From: Amylostereum areolatum
Taxonomy: Eukaryota; Basidiomycota; Agaricomycetes; Russulales; Stereaceae
Direction: 5' to 3'
Assembly: GCA_012932865.1 (NCBI GenBank)
Contig: SAXG01000031.1
Coordinates: 124,001 to 188,000, forward strand
DNA length: 64,000 bases
The translations under genes and the position numbers were made by a program. Within the stretch, counting starts at the first letter, position 1; each line of letters opens with the position of its first letter. The notes beneath the pieces are model-generated. The model had not been told where the DNA came from. It worked only from the letters and a program-made list of their open reading frames with translations, and made no database searches. Shown here piece by piece: positions 57,001 to 64,000 of the stretch.

Positions 57001-60000
57001 AACGTGGATCCCAAGCATGACCTTGGTCGCCATTTCGATCGCATCGATGCCCGTTGTTTTCGACACGAAGGGGAAGGAGCGCGCCGCGCGGAGATTGCAT
57101 TCGATGACCTTAATCTCGTTGTCCTTTGCGATGAACTGAATGTTGTACGGCCCGGTCACGTTGAGCGCATTACCGATCTTCGCTGTGGCTTCTTCGATCT
57201 GGCGCACAGTCTGCGGATCGAGGTCCTGAGGTGGATGGATGAGAGTGGCATCCCCCGAATGAACGCCAGCATTTTCGACGTGTTCCGAAATGTAATGCAT
57301 GATCATCTTGCCATCTTTCGCCACAGCATCCATCTCGATCTCCTTGGCCTGCTCGATGTATTTGGTGATGACAACTGGATGGTCCCGCGAGACGTCCGTA
57401 GCCTGCTTGAGATAGCTCGAGAGGTCGTCTGGGGTGGACACGACGTTCATTGCCGCGCCAGAAAGCACATAGGATGGCCGGACCAAGACAGGGTAGCCAA
57501 CTTTGTCGCAGAATGCCTCCGCTTCCTCGAAGCTTGTGAGCTCCTTCCACAACGGCTGGTCGACGCCGATCTCGTCCAGAAGGCGGGAGAACTTGTAGCG
57601 GTTTTCCGCCGTGTCGATCATCTCTGGCGACGTCCCGTAGATATTGACGTTCTGACGATGAAGAGGTAATGCGATATTGTTGGGCGTCTGGCCGCCCATG
57701 GACAAGATGACGCCGCGAGACCGTTCCGTGTCGTAGATGTCAAGGATCGTTTCTAGGCAGATATTCTCGAAATAAAGTCGATCGGCCTCGTCATAGTCGG
57801 TACTGACAGTCTCCGGATTGTAGTTGACCATGATAGTAGGAAGGCCTTGGCCGCGCAATGTCCTGATAGCCCGAACAGCACACCAATCGAACTCGACAGA
57901 CGATCCAATGCGGTAGACACCGGAGCCGAGCACCATAACGCCGCGGTCCTCAAACGTGATGTCGTGTTCGACGGCGTTGTAGGTTGTGTACAAGTAGTTG
58001 GTGAACGCGGGGAATTCGGCGGCGACGGTATCGATCTGCTTGACAAACGGGAAGATCTGGTTCTCTTCGCGAAGGCGGCGCACGACAAGCTCGTTGGAGC
58101 CTACACATACACCCATTTGGCGATCCGAGAAGCCCAACTGCTTTGCCTGGCGCAGAAGCTCGGGGGTCATACTTGAGATAGTCTCCGCACTAAAAGAACC
58201 TCTGTGAGGTCCTGCTCACACAATTGGATATGGTGGCCACCTACGATAAACGCTGTTCCATGTCGAAAATGTGCTGAAGCTTGGTAAGGAACCACTTGTC
58301 GATGTTGGTCATCTGCCATATCTTTTCGACCGAGTAGCCACGATGAAACGCCGTTGAGATAGCGAATAACCGTTTGTCCGTGGGGTTGAGCAATTCCTCG
58401 TCGATGTCTTCGATAAAGTCGTTCTGTCGAATCAGACCGCATGTCAGGCATGTCCAACTGAAAACTGAGCGCAGACGACTAACCTTGGCGAACCCAGCAA
58501 ACTGGTCGTCGATAGAGCGAATAGCCTTCTGGATCGTTTCCTCAAACGTCCTACCAATGCTCATGACCTCGCCGACACTTTTCATGCTACTGCTGAGCAG
58601 ACGACTGACACGATTGAACTTTTTCAGGTCCCAACGGGGGATCTTCACGACGACGTAGTCCAAGCTGGGTTCGAAGCAAGCAGAAGTGACTTTGGTGACC
58701 GAATTCTTGATCTCGTTGAGGGGAATACCGAGACCCAATTTTGCGGCGATGAAGGCGAGGGGGTATCCAGTGGCCTTGGATGCGAGCGCCGAAGAGCGGG
58801 AGAGACGGGCGTTGACCTAGTCATTTTTAGCACGAATAAAGACATATGTGCATGAAGAAGTATACCTCGATGATGCAGTACTCCCGCGATGTCGGGTTAA
58901 GAGCATATTGGATGTTACATTCACCGACCACTCCAAGATGGCGGATGACGTTGATGGCAGTGGTGCGCAACATATTGTAATCCACATCCGAGAGCGTCTG
59001 TGACGGGGCAACGACGATCGAATCGCCCGTATGGATACCTAAGGGGTCAAAGTTCTATCCACGCCACGATTAACCGATGCGTCGTATAAGGTGGTGATCG
59101 CACACACCTCCATGTTGCAGACGGTGATGCAATTGTCCCGGCAGTCACGCACGACCTCATATTCGATCTCCTTCCACCCCTTCATGGACTTCTCCACAAG
59201 GACCTGGGGACTAGTAGCGAACGCTTTCTCGCAAAGCGCCCTGAGTTGCGCTTCGTTCTGGGCGAAGCCGGATCCCAGACCACCAAGGGCATAGGCCGCA
59301 CGCACGATGACGGGATAACCGATCTCTTTCGCCGCCATGACCGCCTCGTCGGGGGTCGTCGCCGTCGCACTCTGAGCAGCACTTCTCTCCGATCGCTTCC
59401 ATCGCGGAGGCAAAAAGCTGGCGATCCTCTGTGGTAATGATCGTGTCGATGGGAGTGCCTAGGACCTGCACGCCGAGGGCCGCGAACTCATCCTGGAGCT
59501 TGATCCCAACGTTGAGGGCAGTCTGACCACCGAACGTGACGTAGATGCCGTCTGGCTTCTCATAGTGGATGATCTTGCGCACGAACTCGGGCGTTACAGG
59601 GAGGAAGTAGACCTTGTCGGCGAGACCTTGCGAGGTAGCGATGGTGGCGATGTTCGGATTGACAAGGATAGTGTAAATGCCCTCTTCCTTGAGCGCCTTG
59701 ATGGCCTGGGAGCCCGAATAGTCGAACTCGCCAGCTTGACCAATAGATAGGACCACCGGAGCCAAGGATAAGCACCTTTTGCACGGTGGCACGGGGAACA
59801 CGCTTTTCATTGTCCTCCTTCTTGCCGCCAGGCAGGGAGATGGGAACGAGAGTGTTGGTGGAAACGCAGTCCTCGATGTTCTTGATGAAAACGTCAAAAA
59901 GGAACTCGGTGTCTCGGGGACCGGGGGTTGACTCAGGATGAAACTGCACAGAAAAGAACGGTTTATCTTCGTAGTAAATGCCCTCGTTGCTTCCATCGTT

Positions 60001-61259
60001 GGCATTCTTGAATAGCTCCTTCCAGCCGGGTGGGAGAGTCGCAGTGTCGACCTGGAAACCATGGTTCTGGCTAGTAATGTAACAGCGTCCACTGAGGGCA
60101 TCCGTGCAGGGAATGTTATGACCGCGATTCCCGTACTTTCATCTTGGATGTATGCGCACCGGCAGCGAGGGCCATGAGCTGATGTCCAAGGCAGATGCCG
60201 AAGATCGGCCGGTCACCTTTGCGCATCGCGGCTCCAACACGATCGATGGTCGTTTGAACGGTGGTTGGGTCTCCGGGGCCGTTCGAGAGAAAGAGGCCGT
60301 CGTATGGCTCCTCTGACGCCGCGTTGAAGTCATAGTCCCACGGCACGACCTTCAATTCGACACCACGCCTAGTGAAACAGCGGATTTGGTTGTATTTCAT
60401 ACCCACGTCAACGGCGATAACACGGAGTGGGCGCCCTGAGGGATGTATTTTCGGAGTAGAAGTGGGAGCGTATACGCGGGGAGCCTTGATGGACACGGCG
60501 GCAACGAGGTTGTCCGAGTTGGGGTCTCGGTATGAGATGTCGATGTAGTCCTCGCGCCATGCGGGAAGGCTGTTGGGCGGAGAAGGGGCGCGGGAAGCTG
60601 GCGTGGAATCGGGGATGAGCGAACGTGTGCGTCCTGCGGGAGCCTCCGGTTTTCTGGCAAGAATTCTGCCGAGCATAGACCCCTTTTCCCGGATCCTTTT
60701 AGTGAGCGCACGGGTGTCGACACCGTACACCGCTGGTAATGCCGCTCTCCTTCAACCAGGCGCCTAAGGAGGATTGGGCGAGGAAATGGCTGAAATCCTC
60801 GGAGTAGTAGCCTACGACGAGACCTGCGACATGGATGCGGGAGGACTCAAAGTCCTCCGGGAGGGAATGAATATCTTCAGTGCGATTGGGGACGCCATAG
60901 TTGCCGATGAGAGGATAGGTGAGGATGAGGATTTGGCCTTCGTAGGAAGGGTCGGTCAACGACTCAGTGTAGCCAACCATACCTAAAGAAGATCGTATAC
61001 ACGCATCGTGTTAGAGAGAAAAGTAGACACACCGGTCTGGAAAACGCATTCTCCGGCGATGCTTTTGCCTTCTGCTCCAAAGCTGATACCTCGAAAAGCA
61101 GTCCCGTCGGCGAGTTCCAGAACCGCATCGACGGTTTTTTTAGTCTCGCCCACTCGGGGCGAAGGTGTGGTGACTGGGGGTGCAAGTGTTCCACTAACAT
61201 AATTGCTCTGCACGCGTACGACAGGCGGACGAGCGGGGGGGATTTTGGGATGAGACCAT
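54095..61259 (-). CDS. URA2: URA2/CAD-like carbamoyl-phosphate synthase - aspartate transcarbamylase
   Basis: Multifunctional enzyme for the first two steps of pyrimidine synthesis, about 2,200 aa. Start ATG 61259 ([13 protein letters not shown]) with a 46-nt intron at 61174-61219. Domain order: glutamine amidotransferase (IFGICLGHQ with the nucleophile Cys; QFHPES with the His); CPSase N half ([21 protein letters not shown]); CPSase C half ([31 protein letters not shown]); regulatory region ([10 protein letters not shown]); a dihydroorotase-like region lacking the metal-binding HxH, inactive as known for fungal Ura2; and ATCase ([44 protein letters not shown]). The stop is TAG at 54095-54097. 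Single extra bases appear near 60738, 60132, 59751 and 59377, each breaking frame inside a conserved block. Confidence 0.93.
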
Positions 61260-61827
61260 GACGAAAAACTCGAATCGAATTGAATTGAACTGGCGAAGAT
61301 CGGTGATTCTTTTCCTCTTCACCCACTCTTGCTCGAGGACCTGCAGCTGCTCTGTGTTTTCGAGGGAGATGGGAGAACAGCGGCAAGGGTGGAAGAGCAG
61401 GAGAGGGTGAAGAGGAAAAGAAGAAGAGCCGTCACGCCAAAAAAATGTGAGTTCCGTCCATTCGCTGCAGGAATCTCCTGCCTTTTTGGGACCCGACGCC
61501 TTCGGACTTACTTCGGCTTTCTCCGTCTCCACAACGCCGCCGGCATTTTCCTCGACAGCAACGCTCTCGATGTTATGCTCGGGTTGCAGAGAAATCGGAT
61601 ACGATCGGTTACATGTGCATGCTTTACAGATACAGTTTTCGTAGAGACGTACTCTATATATAAGACTATGCAAGTGAGGAAGGTGGAAACTGGAAACTAT
61701 AAGAGCAATATTGCAAGATCGCTAGGGTTAGGGGTAGCACCGCGAACTTCTCCTCGACGCGTCGGACGCGTCTTAGCTCCTTTTCCAACCTCAAGGAGCC
61801 GCGTATTTGCGCACGCCGAGTTTTGTT
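61260..61827. promoter_or_regulatory. Divergent URA2 / SLD5 promoter region
   Basis: 568 nt between the two start codons. Contains the telomere-repeat-like box CTAGGGTTAGGGG at 61722-61734, close to the SLD5 start. Telo-boxes are known near growth-related promoters in plants and yeasts; a role here is inferred. No gene inside. Confidence 0.5.
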
Positions 61828-62861
61828 ATGCCTCCTAGACGCAACGATTTTTCCGACGACGATGACCCGATGGCCGGCCCCTCCAGCTCCTTTATGGATC
61901 GCATTTTGCACGCAGACGACGACGACGACGATTTCGCGATGGGCATAGCGCCTCCGATCGTCAATCCGTCAGAAGACCCTCTCGCTCCTGAAGATACGCC
62001 CTTACGACAGCTGGTGCGACATTGGCAGAATGAGAGACACGCACCGGATATCCTCCCGGGGCAAGAGCTGACGTTGGGTGCCATACTCGACCACATACGA
62101 CGTCAGGTGCGTTTCATGATCCGTTTAGAGTGTTCGCGAACTGACGTGGTTTACGAGGGGGTCAGTCTAGCACGGTACAGCTTTTAAGAAGCGACCCAAA
62201 CTCATCTGAGGACGAACATTTCCGCATCATGCTTGCGCAAACCGAGATCGAGCGCGTCAAGTTCGTTGTACGGTCCTACATCCGTACACGTCTTTTCAAG
62301 GTTCGTTTAGTTCTATGCCTGTTCCGAATGCGAATAATGATGTGGGATAGATAGAGAAGTACGCACGCCATATCGTAAATACACCGGAAGTTCAGGAGCG
62401 ATTGTCTCAGACGGAATTCGATCATGCAAAACGGTACGTACCCACCAACATACCGCGTCCCAATCCGTTAATCAACTAGTCGTAGCTTTGCCCAGATTAC
62501 GGAAACCCACTTTCAAATATCGGTGCTGCAGTCGTTACCCCCAGACCAACGTGGTCTGAACGACGAAGCCGCCTTTGTGCCACCCATGAGTGCGTCATCC
62601 CTTCGTTGCTCTGGGTGTTTCTCATCTCGCTGTACCAGTTCCTGCCCCTGACAACTCAAGAGCGGTATTCGTGCATGCTCGAGAAGACTGTCCGCCGGTA
62701 CGATTGCCAGAGTGAGCTTTCCAGACCCCCAAAGGAGCAGGGCGTTAACCAGTTCCTCTGACAGCGGAAACTCGCTTACAATAAAAAAGGGACATATCGT
62801 GCTCACCCCGTACGCTGTGGTCGAGCAGCTTCTCGCCATTGGCAACGTCGACCTCATCTAG
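61828..62861 (+). CDS. SLD5: GINS complex subunit Sld5
   Basis: Part of the GINS tetramer, which with Cdc45 and Mcm2-7 forms the replicative CMG helicase. ATG 61828 begins MPPRRNDFSDDDDPMAGPSS, an acidic disordered start. The helical A domain reads LRQLVRHWQNERHAPDILPG, MLAQTEIERVKFVVRSYIR and TRLFK, then IEKYARHIV and FAQITETHFQ. The C-terminal B domain reads RAVFVHAREDCPPVRLP and, after an intron, GHIVLTPYAVVEQLL and GNVDLI, with TAG at 62859-62861. About six introns of 50-60 nt all join in frame. Typical length; no defects. Confidence 0.9.
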
Positions 62862-63009
62862 CCTTCGTCCCTGCCTCACTACCTTTACCCCAATACCTTA
62901 ATCGATATACCATCCAGTTTGTCACAAACAACAATACAGCACGGAGTACAAAGCAATAGAACGTACATATACACAAATACCTGTGAAACTGAGTATCAAG
63001 CCTGTCCTC
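62862..63009. other. Short spacer between convergent genes
   Basis: 3' regions of SLD5 and the NC2-alpha gene; no feature seen. Confidence 0.5.
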
Positions 63010-63764
63010 CTACTCGTCCTCATCGTCCCAGCCCTCAGGCCCAGTGACCGTCCGTGTGGGCGCCTTCGCCTCCACCGTCTCTTGGTCGCCACCGCCCTCG
63101 TCCTCCTCCTTCGCCTTTTTTCTCCGTTTGCGTTTCTTCGGCGCCTCGCTTCCTTCTGCAGCCGCACTCGCGGACGCGGCAGCCTTGGACTTGCGGGGCT
63201 TCTTCTGTTTGGGCGGGGGCGGCGCGTCGTCGGGTGCGTCGAGGGAGAGGGAACCACCGGCGGAAGGGTCAGGGACATTCGACACAATTTCCTTGAGAAA
63301 GTCGAGCATTTCCGTGTTTTCGATGGCGTTTTTCCTGGTGTAGGGAGTCGCGGGAGTTGAGCAATGCGACTAGGTAAAGGGGAAGGGGGGGAATATGGCG
63401 TGAGTGGGAACATACAGGTGATACGCCTCGACCTTCTTGCTTCCCCTCTGAACCGTGACCGAGCTGGCTTCGTCAATTACCATCTGCAAGAATAGTTCTA
63501 GGGCCTTCGCTGCCCGTTTCCACTGAGCATACACGCACATAAAGGAAAGAAGTCTGACGCACAAATAACAACTGGCGTTGCCTGCGCGACTTTCCCGACC
63601 TCCTCGTCCTTCTGCATGATCTTCTTTATCCGAGCCTGGGCACAAGCAATAGGTTCGCATAGTAAATGCGAGGTGGAGAAGGAAATCGATAAGTTAGACT
63701 ATGCTGTGGGAGCAAAAATCGAACGCACCACTGGGAATTTCGTGGCTTTGTTTCTGGTCTTCAT
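63010..63764 (-). CDS. BUR6: NC2 alpha (Bur6/DRAP1-like) histone-fold corepressor
   Basis: Histone-fold subunit that pairs with NC2-beta (Dr1) and represses TBP-dependent transcription. ATG 63764 begins MKTRNKATKFPV; a long intron follows, then ARIKKIMQKDEEVGKVAQAT and PVVISKALELFLQMVIDEAS, SSVTVQRGSKKVEAYHL and the last exon MLDFLKEIVSNVPDPSAGG. This is the conserved CBF/NF-Y-type histone fold. The second intron is best closed at an acceptor giving ISKALELF. The C-terminal tail is Lys-rich (KKRKRRKKAKEED) and ends GPEGWDDEDE. Four exons in all; intact. Confidence 0.88.
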
Positions 63765-64000
63765 CGTGTACCAGTGTTCTTCTGCCCTTTTGACGCCAGG
63801 TATAGCAATTCACTAATGTGTGGGCGACCTGGTTGGGCTATAAAGAGCTGGATCGGACTTGGGGGGATTATTCAACGGCAGGTTTGGAGACGTCGAGAGA
63901 AAGGGACCGGACAATCTGAGTTCAGAGCGCTTATGCATGCGCGCTTAGGTTAGGGTTTCACGAGTTAGTTGTGCACGTGACAAACCCCGCCTTCCCGGAG
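63765..64000. other. Promoter of the NC2-alpha gene, window edge
   Basis: No gene. A telomere-repeat-like box TTAGGTTAGGGTTT (63945-63958) lies about 185 nt upstream of the start at 63764. Confidence 0.45.
63945..63958. promoter_or_regulatory. Telo-box upstream of the NC2-alpha gene
   Basis: TTAGGTTAGGGTTT contains AAACCCTAA on the opposite strand, the exact plant/yeast telo-box. A similar box lies in the URA2/SLD5 promoter. Confidence 0.5.

Noticed and set aside
61194..61213. GTG start for URA2 at 61213
   Set aside because: An ATG at 61259 with a 46-nt GT-AG intron joins the conserved frame, so a non-ATG start is unnecessary.

Overview
The window looks like nuclear DNA of an Agaricomycete (basidiomycete) fungus, probably a wood- or plant-degrading species close to the polypores. 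The grounds are genes split by many 45-65 nt GT-AG introns, and typical basidiomycete families: expanded GH28, PL3, CE16, a SLATT-domain protein, an OTT_1508-type deaminase, F-box proteins, a TRANK1-like UvrD helicase relic and an orphan multi-pass membrane protein. No rRNA, convincing tRNA, CRISPR or complete transposon was seen.

Layout. 0.2-5 kb: membrane protein (-), Ser/Thr-rich surface protein (+), decayed member of an orphan family (+). 5.4-7.5 kb: SLATT-domain protein with N-terminal Gly-Gly repeats (-). 7.5-11.5 kb: mostly non-coding, with a second decayed orphan-family copy. 11.6-17 kb: broken TRANK1/UvrD-like helicase. 17.5-19 kb: first GH28. 19.6-27.1 kb: two full-length orphan-family genes (both 433 aa in my models) on either side of an OTT_1508-like deaminase and an F-box gene. 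28.4-30 kb: PL3 pectate lyase. 30.4-31.5 kb: second F-box gene with a 13-bp minisatellite upstream. 33-34.5, 37.7-39.2 and 40.2-41.7 kb: three more GH28 genes, with kinetochore gene NUF2 between the first two. 42-45.6 kb: small secreted protein, and a Dap1-like heme protein flanked by two inverted copies of an unnamed small gene. 46.5-53.6 kb: CE16 esterase, Zn2Cys6 regulator and BNR_4 secreted protein. 54.1-63.8 kb: conserved housekeeping block of URA2 (CPSase-ATCase), SLD5 (GINS) and NC2-alpha/BUR6.

How it fits together. The right end is ordinary conserved core. The middle is a loose pectin/hemicellulose-degrading neighbourhood (four GH28, one PL3, one CE16, a BNR_4 protein, one possible regulator); the four GH28 promoters share a recognisable module. 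The left 30 kb is fast-evolving accessory DNA rich in duplicates, pseudogenes and families with possible immune or nucleic-acid roles. The least described items are the orphan family carrying APLLxQAPFEE and SFGHxF motifs (four loci), the SLATT protein's repeats, and the inverted small-gene pair around the Dap1-like gene. Four apparent single-base insertions in essential URA2 warn that some frameshifts here may be assembly errors. All functional calls come from reading motifs by eye; no database search was run.
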